NCBI GenBank assembly: GCA_963849635.1
Contig: CAWKIA010000019.1
Location: 1-64,000 of the forward strand
Direction: 5' to 3'
Length of the DNA stretch: 64,000 nucleotides
Source: CAVRUD01 sp963849635
GTDB taxonomy: Bacteria > Chloroflexota > Chloroflexia > Thermomicrobiales > UBA6265
Numbering within the stretch: the stretch's first letter is position 1; each line of letters opens with the position of its first letter. The notes beneath the pieces are model-generated. The model searched no databases and had not been told where the DNA came from. It was given only the letters and a program-made list of their open reading frames with translations. Below are positions 42,900 to 51,426 of the stretch, piece after piece. Made by a program: the position numbers and the translations under genes.

Positions 42900-43498
42900 G
42901 TGGATTCACCACGCTTCGATGCCCTCACCCGGTCGCTCGCCGCGCCGAAGACGCGCCGTGGCCTTCTGGGAACGCTGTCTACTCTCGCGGTCGGCCTGTT
43001 CGGCGCCTGAGTCGCCGACGCCCAGGTGGCGCAGCGGGACTGCGGCAACGTCGTCTGCGCCGCCAACCCAGGCGTCTGCAAGGCCGGCTGCGTCTGCTGC
43101 GTTTTCTCCAATGGCAACAGCCGGTGCATGCCGCCGAACCAATGCTCCGGCACCGTCGCGACCACCACGACCACTGCGGCACCGACACCACGACAACGAC
43201 AACGACAACGACGACCGCGACGCCCTGCCTCGACTGCATCCCGGGTCAGGAGGTCTGCCTGGCCAACGGGAGCTGCGCCCTGCCGTGCAGCCTGGTGGGG
43301 GACCCATGTCCAGATACCTGCAGCTGTGCCTTCCCCCCTGACGGGACAGGCGTCTGCGGCGCGACCGGCGTTGCCTGCGCTGATCTCACGCAAGCATGCA
43401 CCGGTGCGGGGGATTGTCCGCTGGGCACGATGTGCCTGAATATTTCCTGTCCGTTCGGCACTGCCTTGCGTTGCTTCCCCCTCTGCGCCGCCGCGTAG
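42900..43498 (+). pseudogene. Tat/Cys-rich protein with premature TGA and frameshift (member D)
   Basis: GTG 42900: MDSPRFDALTRSLAAPKTRR, then GLLGTLSTLAVGLFGA, where a TGA (43008-43010) stands for the CGA (Arg) found in member B (GLLGARVADAQ). The same frame goes on VADAQVAQRDCGNVVCAANP, VCKAGCVCCVFSNGNSRCMP, loses one base in the Thr-rich stalk near 43190, and ends CLDCIPGQEVCLANGSCALP, CADLTQACTGAGDCPLGTMC, CPFGTALRCFPLCAAA. A close relative of member B with one Cys repeat. Two lesions make decay likely. Confidence 0.75.
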
Positions 43499-43537
43499 CG
43501 GGCTCGGGACGCACGGGAACGGAGGCGCGGCCGGGCG

Positions 43538-43667
43538 CTAGCTCTCGCAACAGATCCCGACCTGGTCGCGAGCGAAGCCGTGCGGACTAGGCTGGTAGAC
43601 CGTGAACCACGACGCCCCGACCTGCGTGCGGTCAAGGCCGACCGAGGCAATCGGGAGTGCGCAGGTG
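43538..43667 (-). pseudogene. C-terminal fragment of a secreted protein
   Basis: Minus frame TCALPIASVGLDRTQVGASW, FTVYQPSPHGFARDQVGICC, ES and TAG. No start; homology ends where the right direct repeat begins (43668). Probably the tail of another exported Cys-containing protein cut by the same recombination. Confidence 0.4.
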
Positions 43668-44064
43668 GCGGTGCGGTCAACTTGGGGTAACGATCGTCGA
43701 GCAGCCGGCAGAAACCAATGACCTCTGAGGTAATGGATCTTTGCTCCTGGGGCGGGATGATGGAGTCAGTCCAGCCGGCGGCAGGCCGGGTGGCAGCTCA
43801 AAACCAATCCGAAGGGAGTTCGACATGTCTGAGATCGACCGCGTCGTTGATGCCTACATCGCCATCTGGAACGAGACCGACGGAGACCGCCGCCGCGACC
43901 TGATTGCCCGGACTTGGACGGAGGACGCAACGTATGTCGATCCGATGTTGAAGGGGGATGGCCCGGCCGGGATCGACGCGATGACGGCGGGCGTCCAGGC
44001 GCAGTTCCCGGGCCACGCGTTCCGCCGCACCGGGCCGGCCGATGCCCATAACGATCGGGTGCGC
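43668..44064 (+). repeat. Right ~395-bp direct repeat
   Basis: Counterpart of 34842-35236. It begins with a 17-20 base remnant of the XRE gene's first codons (on the minus strand TTGACCGCACCGCCACC) and keeps the conserved operator region and the 5' two-thirds of the NTF2-like gene, which here is complete. Confidence 0.75.
43721..43731. promoter_or_regulatory. Probable XRE operator, copy 2
   Basis: ACCTC-T-GAGGT in the same 28-base unchanged context as copy 1. Here it stands 94 bases before the intact NTF2-like gene, while the XRE gene itself has been lost, so control would be in trans from the left copy. Confidence 0.55.
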
Positions 44065-44214
44065 TTCGGCTGGGAGCTTATCAATGTCGCGTCCGGCGAG
44101 CCGCTGATCGCGGGGATTGATATCGGGCAGGTGACGCCTGATGGGAAGCTGGCGTCGATCGTCGGATTCCTCGATCTGGTGCCGGATATGAGCGGGGCGG
44201 AAGCGGCCCCCTAA
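43825..44214 (+). CDS. NTF2/SnoaL-like protein
   Basis: 129 residues from ATG 43825 (GAAGGGAG upstream). VVDAYIAIWNETDGDRRRDL, IARTWTEDATYVDPML and AQFPGHAFRRTGPADAHNDR, VRFGWELINVASGEPLIAGI fit the cone-shaped SnoaL_2 fold; Trp/Tyr/Asp and His residues line the pocket in the usual places. Such proteins are small isomerases, hydrolases or ligand carriers. A truncated twin lies 8.8 kb upstream beside an XRE regulator. Confidence 0.82.
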   Translation: MSEIDRVVDAYIAIWNETDGDRRRDLIARTWTEDATYVDPMLKGDGPAGIDAMTAGVQAQFPGHAFRRTGPADAHNDRVRFGWELINVASGEPLIAGIDIGQVTPDGKLASIVGFLDLVPDMSGAEAAP

Positions 44215-44256
44215 CCCCCTTCCCCCTTCCCCCGCTGCGGCAGGGGGAAGGGGGAG
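44208..44256. repeat. C-rich hairpin repeat
   Basis: CCCCCTAACCCCCTTCCCCC, TTCCCCCGCTGCGGCAGGGG, GAAGGGGGAGAATG. It overlaps the last codons of the NTF2-like gene (AAP-TAA), so the repeat has set the end of that gene. Confidence 0.75.
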
Positions 44257-44271
44257 AATGGATGTCGGACA

Positions 44272-45609
44272 TCAGGCTGGCGACGTGGATAGGGCCGGGG
44301 CTAGGTCGGAGTCCGGGACGGATTCGGCGGGGGTCCAGGTGCGCTGGGTGTCGTCGACGGGGCGGAGGATGAGGTAGCCGATGACGATCATCGCTAGGAG
44401 GCTGAGGACGGCTGCCGGGCGGCCGAGGCCGAGGACGTCGACGATCAGGGCCCAGAGGAGCGGGCCGAGGATGGCGGCGAAGCGGCCCGCCATGCCGTAA
44501 AGGCCGTAGAACTGGCCGAGGTAGCGCGGTGGGGAGAGCCGGATCATGAGGGGGCGGTCGGATGTACCGGTGCCGCCGAGGGCCACGCCGGCCAGCGGGG
44601 CAACGAACCAGAACAGGAACGAGGGCAGGTTCAGGTAGGCGATGGCCGCGGCCAGGAACATCACCACTGCCCAGAGCGCGAGGACTCGGTTCAAGGTTGC
44701 CTTCGGGCCGATCTTGTCGACGATCCGGCCCCAGGTCAGTCCACCCACAAGGGCGCCGAGGATGCCAGTGAGCAGGAGAAGATCGCTTTGTCCATCTGAG
44801 AAGCCGAGTTCCTCTGTGACGTAGATGGCCATGAACCCGACCAGGGTGTTGGAGGCGTCGGAGTAGAAGACGCGGCCGGCGAGGAAGCGGGGCAGGTTCG
44901 GGTACTGCCGGGCGCGATCGACCGTTTGTTGGACCTCGGCAAAGGCTCGCCGCACCGTCTCGCGGCTGAGTGGGTCGACATCTAATCGGGGACGCTCCTT
45001 CACCCAGAGGAAGCAGGGGATGGCAAAGACGATGAAGAGGAGGGCGGTGAGCTTGAAGACGAGGGGCTTGGCGTCGTCGTCGAGGGCGAGCACCCCGAAG
45101 GCCGTCCCCAGGGCCAGGAACGAACCGAAGTAACCGATCCCGACGCCCAGGCCGCTGACGCGGCCCCGGTTAGCGTCGGTGCTGACGGTGGGGAGCAGGG
45201 TGTCGTAGAAGACCGAGCCAGCCTGGAAGGCGAAGTTGGCCAGAACGAAGATGACGAGGGTGGTCGTCAAACCGAACATGCCGAGGAAGAACGTGCAGAA
45301 ACAGCAGAGCAGGGTGGAGGCGATCAGGAAGGGCATCCGCCGCCGGACCTGGTCGGAGATGGCGCCGACGACGGGCGAGGCAAAGAACATGAGTCCGGCG
45401 CCGATGCTGAGGGCGACGGCGAAGGAGGCATCACTCCCTCCTTCGTCCTTGACCCAGAGGGGCAGGGTGTAGGAGATGACACTGAACTGGAAGATCGTGT
45501 TCGCCAGGTCGTAGAGGGCCCAGGAGACCACGGGCCGCCGGCCGCGGGCGTCCCAGGCGATGGACGGCACCGCTTCTGGTGGTTCCGATTCATTGTCATA
45601 CGTGCGCAT
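44272..45609 (-). CDS. MFS transporter, Atg22/UMF1-like
   Basis: 445 residues from ATG 45609. Twelve TM helices; start VVSWALYDLANTIFQFSVIS, then LSIGAGLMFFASPVVGAISD with the MFS loop DQVRRRMPFL, GRVSGLGVGIGYFGSFLALG, and GTGTSDRPLMIRLSPPRYLG, QFYGLYGMAGRFAAILGPLL in the second half, all typical of the Atg22-like branch. Substrate unknown; amino-acid or organic-acid efflux is the usual guess. Single gene, convergent with the NTF2-like gene. Confidence 0.87.
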   Translation of the reverse strand: MRTYDNESEPPEAVPSIAWDARGRRPVVSWALYDLANTIFQFSVISYTLPLWVKDEGGSDASFAVALSIGAGLMFFASPVVGAISDQVRRRMPFLIASTLLCCFCTFFLGMFGLTTTLVIFVLANFAFQAGSVFYDTLLPTVSTDANRGRVSGLGVGIGYFGSFLALGTAFGVLALDDDAKPLVFKLTALLFIVFAIPCFLWVKERPRLDVDPLSRETVRRAFAEVQQTVDRARQYPNLPRFLAGRVFYSDASNTLVGFMAIYVTEELGFSDGQSDLLLLTGILGALVGGLTWGRIVDKIGPKATLNRVLALWAVVMFLAAAIAYLNLPSFLFWFVAPLAGVALGGTGTSDRPLMIRLSPPRYLGQFYGLYGMAGRFAAILGPLLWALIVDVLGLGRPAAVLSLLAMIVIGYLILRPVDDTQRTWTPAESVPDSDLAPALSTSPA

Positions 45610-45757
45610 CCGTCCGCCCCCCGTAGCTCCCGTTCGATGCTCGATTTGTTGGAACATCATCACGATGCCGGAATTCGCGACTGCCCACATCGTGACGTTT
45701 ACGTATTGGGGATTTGGAGCATACGTACTGATAGGGGGGCGGGAAGCTCGCCTGGAG

Positions 45758-48133
45758 TTAGATCAGTCCGTGGCGCATGGCAACGGCGACCGCCTCGGTG
45801 CGAGTGCCGACGCCCAGTTTGGAATAGATGCTTTGAGCGTGCGTGGTGACGGTTCGGTGTGATACACGCGGCTCGAGGGCATCGGCGATCTCCCTGTCGG
45901 ACATGCCGGTCGCGAAAAGTCTGGAGGACTTCCATCTCGCGGCCGGAGAGGCCAAAGGCCAGCGCGGGCTTTTCATCCCGGACGGGGGGGCGGGAATCGC
46001 CGGTGCTTCCCGGGCGTAGGCCACGATCTGGTCGACGGTCATCGTGCGACCTTCTTCCCAGGCGGACTCGAAGTCGACGTCGCCAAGTGCCTCCCGCACG
46101 GCGGTGACGAACTGCTCGTGGCCAAGAACGTACAGCTCTTTGAGGCGAGCGCCGATCGATTCGCGCAGGGCGGTCGCGGCGCCGAATAGGCGGGCCGCAC
46201 GACCGTGGTCACCGAGGGCAGCGGCTGATCGGGCGGGGACTTCCAGGTACTGGGCGATGCCCCAGGTGTTGCCGATCTGCCGGAACTCTTCGAGGCTTGC
46301 GCCGATTAGCTCGGCGACACGATCGTGGTTCTCCAGGCGAAAGGCGATCATCGCGAGATTGCCCCTCGCCATGGAGACGCCCCAGCGATCGTCGATCTGC
46401 CTGAAGATGGCCACGCTCTCCTCGGCCATCGCCGTGGCCCGGTCATGGTCGAACTGGTGCAGGTCGAGGACGCTGAGACCGGCCAGGAGCATCGCCGTCG
46501 TCCAGTGATCGCCACGCGAGCGTGTCAAGTGGAGGCTTTCATCGCTCAGTTCCCGGGTGAGGGCGAAATCGCCGCGATCAAAGGCGATCTGGGCCCGGAA
46601 GAAGAGGCCCAGGGCGAGGCCGCGCTCATCGCCGAGCCGGCGCCATAGAGAGAGCGCCTCTTCAGCGAACCGTTCGCCGTGCTCGTAATTGCCGCGGGCG
46701 TCGGCGAGGGCACCCGCGCCGGTGAGGGCTTTGGCCCGGGCAATTTCGCTCGTACCCTTGTCCGGGAGGGCGAGCAGGTCCGAGAGGCGCTCGCTGCCCT
46801 CGGTGAGGTGGCCGCGCATAAACCAGAAGAGGTAGATCGCTCCCGCCAGGCGCAGGGCGGACTCGGCGTCGTCATGTCCCTGGAACCAGCGGAGGGCGGC
46901 GCGGATGTTGGCGTGCTCACGGTCGAGGCGGTCGAGCCACGCGGCTTGCTCGGACCCTTGCAGGTATGGCTCGGCCTCTTCCGCCAGGGCGAGGAACGAC
47001 TCGGCGTGGCGCTGCCGGGTGGCATCCTCGTCGCCGCTTTCTGCGAGGCGCTCCAGCCCGAATTCCCTGATCGTCTCCAGCATCGTGAACCGTGGCTCGC
47101 CGTCCGCCTGCTCGACTTGGCGGACAAGGTTGCCATGGACGAGTGCGGCGACGGAATCAAGTATCGATGGGGACAGCCCGTCAGGGCTGTCCCCCTCAGG
47201 GCGATAGCCCTGTCCCCCGACGTCTTCGGCCGTGTCAAGGGTGCAGCCGCCGGCGAAGACGGAGAGGTGGCGGAAGAGGGCCTGCTCGGATGGGGCGAGG
47301 AGGTCGTAGCTCCAGCCGATGGCGTCGCGCAGCGTGCGGAGGCGTTCTGGGAGATCGCGGGAGCCGCCTGTGAGGAGAGGCAGGCGGCGCTCCAGGCGGG
47401 CCAGTATTGCGCGGGGGGAAAGGAGGGTGACGCGGGCGGCCGCCAACTCGATTGCCAGGGGCAGGCCGTCGAGGCGGGCGCAGATCTCCGCGACCGCCGA
47501 GGCGTTTTTGGGTGTGAGATCGAAGTCCGGCCGCAATGCCTGGGCACGTTCGAGGAAGAGGCGCACCGCTTCAAAGCGCAGCGCGCCTTCGACAGACCAA
47601 TCGCCGGTGGGGACTGTCTGCCGCGCGGGTAACGAGAAGGGAAGGACGGGTTGGTCGTGCTCTCCCCGTATCTGGAGTGGAGCGCGGCTGGTAACGAGGA
47701 GTTTGACTTTGGGGCAGACGGCGAGGATGGCGGCGACATCGGGCGCGGCGGCGAGGACCTGCTCGACGTTGTCGAGGATCAGGAGGACATCCTGATCCTG
47801 CAGTTCCACCTGCAGGCGCTCAAGGGCAGAGCGGCTGCCGGTCTCGCGGATTCCCAGAGCTTGGGCGATGGTCGACGGTACCAGTCCCGGGTCGACGATG
47901 GGCTCGAGGGAGATGAACCAGGCGCCGTCCGGGAAGTCCGTATCGAGGTCGGCTGCCAGTTCCAGCGCCAGCCGGGTTTTGCCCACCCCGCCCGGCCCGG
48001 TGAGGGTGACCAGGCGGACTTCATGCTTGTTCAGGAGTTCGCGCACGGCTGCTCGCTCTCGACGCCGGCCAATCAGCGGCGTGGAGGGGACCGGCCAACG
48101 TGGGGGCGTGTCGCCTGAGCGGGCGGTGGGCAT
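45758..48133 (-). CDS. LuxR-family STAND regulator (NTPase-TPR-HTH), frameshifts at 3' end
   Basis: About 790 residues from ATG 48133. NTPase: TLTGPGGVGKTRLALELAAD, QDVLLILDNVEQVLAAAPDV, LDGLPLAIELAAARVTLLSP, then TPR-like helices. The C-terminal LuxR HTH is split: LAFGLSGREMEVLQ in one frame (entered at the C7 run near 45990), then FATGMSDREIADALEP, HRTVTTHAQSIYSKLGVGTR, TEAVAVAMRHGLI after a T4 run near 45928. Both are homopolymer indels. A palindromic repeat at 47169-47217 adds GYRPEGDSPDGLSP in frame. Closely parallels the TIR-STAND protein at 36793 over the NTPase and TPR regions. Likely a ligand-controlled transcription activator. Confidence 0.83.
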   Translation of the reverse strand: MPTARSGDTPPRWPVPSTPLIGRRRERAAVRELLNKHEVRLVTLTGPGGVGKTRLALELAADLDTDFPDGAWFISLEPIVDPGLVPSTIAQALGIRETGSRSALERLQVELQDQDVLLILDNVEQVLAAAPDVAAILAVCPKVKLLVTSRAPLQIRGEHDQPVLPFSLPARQTVPTGDWSVEGALRFEAVRLFLERAQALRPDFDLTPKNASAVAEICARLDGLPLAIELAAARVTLLSPRAILARLERRLPLLTGGSRDLPERLRTLRDAIGWSYDLLAPSEQALFRHLSVFAGGCTLDTAEDVGGQGYRPEGDSPDGLSPSILDSVAALVHGNLVRQVEQADGEPRFTMLETIREFGLERLAESGDEDATRQRHAESFLALAEEAEPYLQGSEQAAWLDRLDREHANIRAALRWFQGHDDAESALRLAGAIYLFWFMRGHLTEGSERLSDLLALPDKGTSEIARAKALTGAGALADARGNYEHGERFAEEALSLWRRLGDERGLALGLFFRAQIAFDRGDFALTRELSDESLHLTRSRGDHWTTAMLLAGLSVLDLHQFDHDRATAMAEESVAIFRQIDDRWGVSMARGNLAMIAFRLENHDRVAELIGASLEEFRQIGNTWGIAQYLEVPARSAAALGDHGRAARLFGAATALRESIGARLKELYVLGHEQFVTAVREALGDVDFESAWEEGRTMTVDQIVAYAREAPAIPAPPSGMKSPRWPLASPAARWKSSRLFATGMSDREIADALEPRVSHRTVTTHAQSIYSKLGVGTRTEAVAVAMRHGLI
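47169..47217. repeat. Palindromic repeat inside a coding region
   Basis: GGGGACAGCCC-GTCA-GGGCTGTCCCC followed by CAGGGC-GATA-GCCCTG and TCCCC. Two back-to-back hairpins, of the kind otherwise intergenic. It lies within the LuxR gene in frame; the paralogue at 36793 has a short, unrelated sequence here. Confidence 0.75.
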
Positions 48134-48345
48134 ATCTGTATCCACGGCGGTGCGAACAGAAGAGGGATTGTCGCACGCGAGGATACCGCGTTCGCGGCCG
48201 GTTACGTATCCCACGATCTAAGCAATGTGCCGTTAATCCGTAGCCTTGACGATGTGCCGCCTCTCGACGAACCGCATGCTGGGAAACATCCAAACACCCG
48301 GTTGGCCGGGTTCCAGAACTCGGTGAGTGGAACGAGGGGCACACC

Positions 48346-49090
48346 ATGACACCAAGCGCGATCGCGAATCGCACGCTGGCGGCGTATCTCCAGCAATCAG
48401 GATGGTGGAAGACCTGCCTGACGAAGGTGGCGGCCGTGCCGGTGTCGCTGCTGTACATCGTCGTCACCTGGGCGCTCTTTCTGCCGCTTGCGCACAAGGG
48501 GGAGGGCAAGTACGACATCGACCTGGAGAAGGTCAATCCGTTCGTCTATCGGATCCCCGACCTGAGCACGGACTTTCCCCGGGCGGTTCGGTCGCTGGCG
48601 AGTGCGCCCTTCCTCAACCATGACAGCGTCCAGCTCGTCTACATCACGATCCTCGTCCTGCTGTTCGGCGTGATCTTCGAAGCGCGGGAGGGGAGCCGTC
48701 GCACGGTGCTCTTCTTCGTGATTGGGCTGGTTGCGGGCGCGTTTGGCGCCGGGATCCTCCTCCATCTGGTCTATCCAGAGATCACCACGGCACCGATGTA
48801 CGCCTACGCCTGGGAGCGGACGTGGAGCGGCGGCAGCGCTGGCTGCTTCGGGGTGATGGGCGCGCTGGCGGCGCGGTCGCGGCGGTCCGTGGCTCTTCCT
48901 GGGGTTGGCTGTCCTCTGGGACCTGAATTGGCCGTACCTGCGGGTGCTGGTATCGGGTTCCGGCGGGCCGCAATTCGATCTGGTCTGGTGGCACGTGCCC
49001 CATAGCTTCACCAGCGTGTTCCATCTGATCGCGCTCGCCGTCGGGTACGTGGTCGCCCGGTACTGGGTGCGACCGGCCAGCCGGCATTGA
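48346..49090 (+). CDS. Rhomboid-like membrane protein, frameshift
   Basis: About 248 residues. Six TM helices. Shared with the paralogue at 52132: RIPDLSTDFPRAVRSLASAP, FLNHDSVQLVYITILVLLFG, VIFEAREGSRRTVLFFVIGL, WERTWSGGSAGCFGVMGALA; after one surplus base near 48893 PWLFLGLAVLWDLNWP and HSFTSVFHLIALAVGYVVAR. GGSAGCFG corresponds to the rhomboid GASG(A)xxG active Ser, and the His in SVFHLIALAVG to the rhomboid catalytic His; the first helix NHDSVQLVY is like HxxxxHLxxN without its Asn. Probably an intramembrane serine protease or an inactive relative. Confidence 0.65.
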
Positions 49091-49137
49091 GATCACCGTC
49101 CTTGTATTGGCAAACAGTTACACTAGGAGAACTCGCA

Positions 49138-49359
49138 ATGTTTGGTACAGCTGACGTCGTCGCCCAGTCCATGCCCGTCTACGGGGCGTTCAGCCCATGG
49201 TGGGTTCTGATCTGGTTGGCCCTGATGGCAGGGTGTCTGGTGTCGATCGCGGGAGTTGTGGCGCTGGTCAAGTACGTTGCCGCAGCGCATATCAGGCGAA
49301 CCCATGGTCAGCGCCGAGTAGGTATCGCCTCCCCAGTCGACGGAAGGTCAAATCCGTAG
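49138..49359 (+). CDS. Small membrane protein
   Basis: 73 residues, ATG 49138 after AGGAGA. One strong TM helix (WWVLIWLALMAGCLVSIAGV) and a basic tail. Follows the rhomboid-like gene by 47 bases and may be in its operon. Unknown. Confidence 0.55.
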   Translation: MFGTADVVAQSMPVYGAFSPWWVLIWLALMAGCLVSIAGVVALVKYVAAAHIRRTHGQRRVGIASPVDGRSNP

Positions 49360-49441
49360 CTCTGACGATGTGCTTACGCTCCGCAACGCGCATCCTGAAA
49401 CGCATCCAAGCGTCTGCTTTTGGTCGGGCCGGCTTTCGGAG

Positions 49442-49855
49442 ATGAGCATGTTTGATCCTGACCCGATCGCGGAACTTTCGGTCCTCCTCGTCGTCATCCC
49501 ACTGGTGTTGATTGTCTATACCGTCGGTTTCGTCATCGGCACGGCTTGGTCGGCAGGAGGGCAATTGATCTTCATTTTCGGGTTATCCGGAGGTTTGGCG
49601 GTAACGGGGTTGGTACTTGCGGCCGCCGGGAATGCCGCGGTGAACGAGGGCGCATCGCTCGGCATGATGCTCAGGGCCCTTCTGCTCCAGGACTTATCCG
49701 ACAAGTACCGGCAATCATTCGGCGCCCCGCTCTGGTGGGGAGTTGCGACGTTGGCCGGAACAGCTGCTCTCTTCGCGCTGCTCGCATCTGGCTTCGGAGT
49801 GCTGTTTGGAATTGCCCAGGCAAGGCGATCCCAACAGACGGCTGACAGCAATTAG
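49442..49855 (+). CDS. Small integral membrane protein
   Basis: 137 residues with three hydrophobic segments (LLVVIPLVLIVYTVGFVIG, LIFIFGLSGGLAVTGLVLAA, LAGTAALFALLASGFGVLF). ATG 49442 with GGAG just upstream. Not recognised. Same direction as its neighbours. Confidence 0.55.
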   Translation: MSMFDPDPIAELSVLLVVIPLVLIVYTVGFVIGTAWSAGGQLIFIFGLSGGLAVTGLVLAAAGNAAVNEGASLGMMLRALLLQDLSDKYRQSFGAPLWWGVATLAGTAALFALLASGFGVLFGIAQARRSQQTADSN

Positions 49856-49927
49856 GCATCGGCCCCCGGGTTGACTGGCCCAACGACGCATCTAATCGAT
49901 CGAACCTGTGAGGAAAGGAGACTCGTC

Positions 49928-51364
49928 TTGAACGCGATCGCCGGTGAGACCCTCGTCAACGACATCCACTCGCAACTCAACTCGACAGAGGTGCACGAGA
50001 TCGTCCAGCCGGTCACGGTGGCGGAGATTCAGGCGGCGGTCGTGGCCGCGGCGGCCGAAGGGCGAGCGGTGAGCATCGCCGCTGGGCGGCACGCGATGGG
50101 GGGCCAACAGTTCGGGGAGGGCACTGTCCTCCTGGACATGAATGGCTTCAACCAGGTGATCGAGTTCGACACTGAGGCCGGGATCGTCGAGGTTGAGGCC
50201 GGGATTCAGTGGCCCGAACTGATCTCTATTTTGCTGGATGCTCAGGTCGATCAAGAGCACCAGTGGGGGATCATCCAGAAGCAGACCGGCGCCGATCGCC
50301 TGAGCATCGGCGGAGCACTTTCGGCCAACGTCCATGGCCGCGTCCTTGGGCGGAAGCCGATCATCGACGATGTCGAGTCGTTCACCCTGATCGATGGTGA
50401 GGGGCAGATCTGGACGTGCAGCCGGGCGGAGAACGCCGACCTCTTCGGCCTCGCGATCGGCGGCTATGGGCTCTTCGGGGTGATTGCCACCGTCCGGCTG
50501 CGGCTGGCGCGCCGGCAAAAGGTTGAGCGGGTCGTGGAGATGCTCGATATCGATCACCTGATGGACGCCTTCGAGCAGCGGATGGCCGATGGCTATCTCT
50601 ACGGTGATTTTCAGTTCGCGATCGATCCGGATGGGGACGATTTCTTGCGCGAGGGTGTTTTCTCCTGCTACCGCCCGGTCGATCCTGAGACGCCGATGGT
50701 GGCAGGTCAGCGGGCGCTATCGACGGAGGACTGGCAGGCGCTCCTCTACCTGGGCCACGTCGACAAGCGGCGCGCGGTGGACGCCTACTCGGCCCACTAC
50801 CTCGCGACCTCCGGCCAACTCTACTGGAGCGACACGCACCAGATGGCCGACTACCTCGATGACTACCACGCGCTGATCGACCAGCGGATGGGAGGCACGG
50901 TGCGCGGCAGCGAGATGATCACTGAGATCTACGTGCCGCGGGTCGCCCTGCCGCTCTTCATGGCTGATGTCCGCCGCGATTTCCGTACGCACAACGTCGA
51001 TCTGATCTACGGCACGATCCGTCTCATTGAGCGTGACAGTGAATCGATGTTGGCCTGGGCCAAGCATCCGTACGCCTGCATCATCTTCAACCTCCACACC
51101 GATCACACCGCGGAGGGGATCGCTCGCTCCGCCGCCGATTTCCGCCGCCTGATCGACCGGGCGATTGCCTACGGCGGGAGTTACTACCTGACCTACCACC
51201 GCTATGCCGAGCGCACACAGGTCGAGACGTGCTACCCGCAGTTTGGCGAGTTTCTGCGCCTCAAGCGCCGGTACGACCCGGCGGAGCGGTTCCAGAGCGA
51301 TTGGTATCGCCACTACCGCCAGATGTTCGTCGATGTGCTGGGGGATGGCGAAGGGGCCCAGTAA
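49928..51364 (+). CDS. FAD-linked oxidoreductase (PCMH-type FAD domain)
   Basis: 478 residues from TTG 49928, chosen because AAAGGAG lies seven bases upstream. FAD-binding domain: AAEGRAVSIAAGRHAMGGQQ, VEVEAGIQWPELISILL, LSIGGALSANVHGRVLG, ADLFGLAIGGYGLFGVIATV. The central substrate domain and the C-terminal cap (YYLTYHRYAERTQVETCYPQ, FGEFLRLKRRYDPAERFQSD) match the FAD_binding_4 oxidase/dehydrogenase family. Oxidises an alcohol or sugar-like substrate; which one is unknown. The His of AAGRHAMGG is in the position of covalent flavin attachment in related enzymes. Confidence 0.87.
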   Translation: MNAIAGETLVNDIHSQLNSTEVHEIVQPVTVAEIQAAVVAAAAEGRAVSIAAGRHAMGGQQFGEGTVLLDMNGFNQVIEFDTEAGIVEVEAGIQWPELISILLDAQVDQEHQWGIIQKQTGADRLSIGGALSANVHGRVLGRKPIIDDVESFTLIDGEGQIWTCSRAENADLFGLAIGGYGLFGVIATVRLRLARRQKVERVVEMLDIDHLMDAFEQRMADGYLYGDFQFAIDPDGDDFLREGVFSCYRPVDPETPMVAGQRALSTEDWQALLYLGHVDKRRAVDAYSAHYLATSGQLYWSDTHQMADYLDDYHALIDQRMGGTVRGSEMITEIYVPRVALPLFMADVRRDFRTHNVDLIYGTIRLIERDSESMLAWAKHPYACIIFNLHTDHTAEGIARSAADFRRLIDRAIAYGGSYYLTYHRYAERTQVETCYPQFGEFLRLKRRYDPAERFQSDWYRHYRQMFVDVLGDGEGAQ

Positions 51365-51426
51365 GTACCCTGTGCAATCTCATCTGTCCGATTGGACCAG
51401 GGAGCGATGCCGCCCCGCCCTTCCCT

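Noticed and set aside
43008..43010. TGA as selenocysteine or recoded stop
   Set aside because: The position aligns with Arg in the paralogue's signal peptide, no SECIS-like hairpin follows, and a second lesion breaks the same gene.
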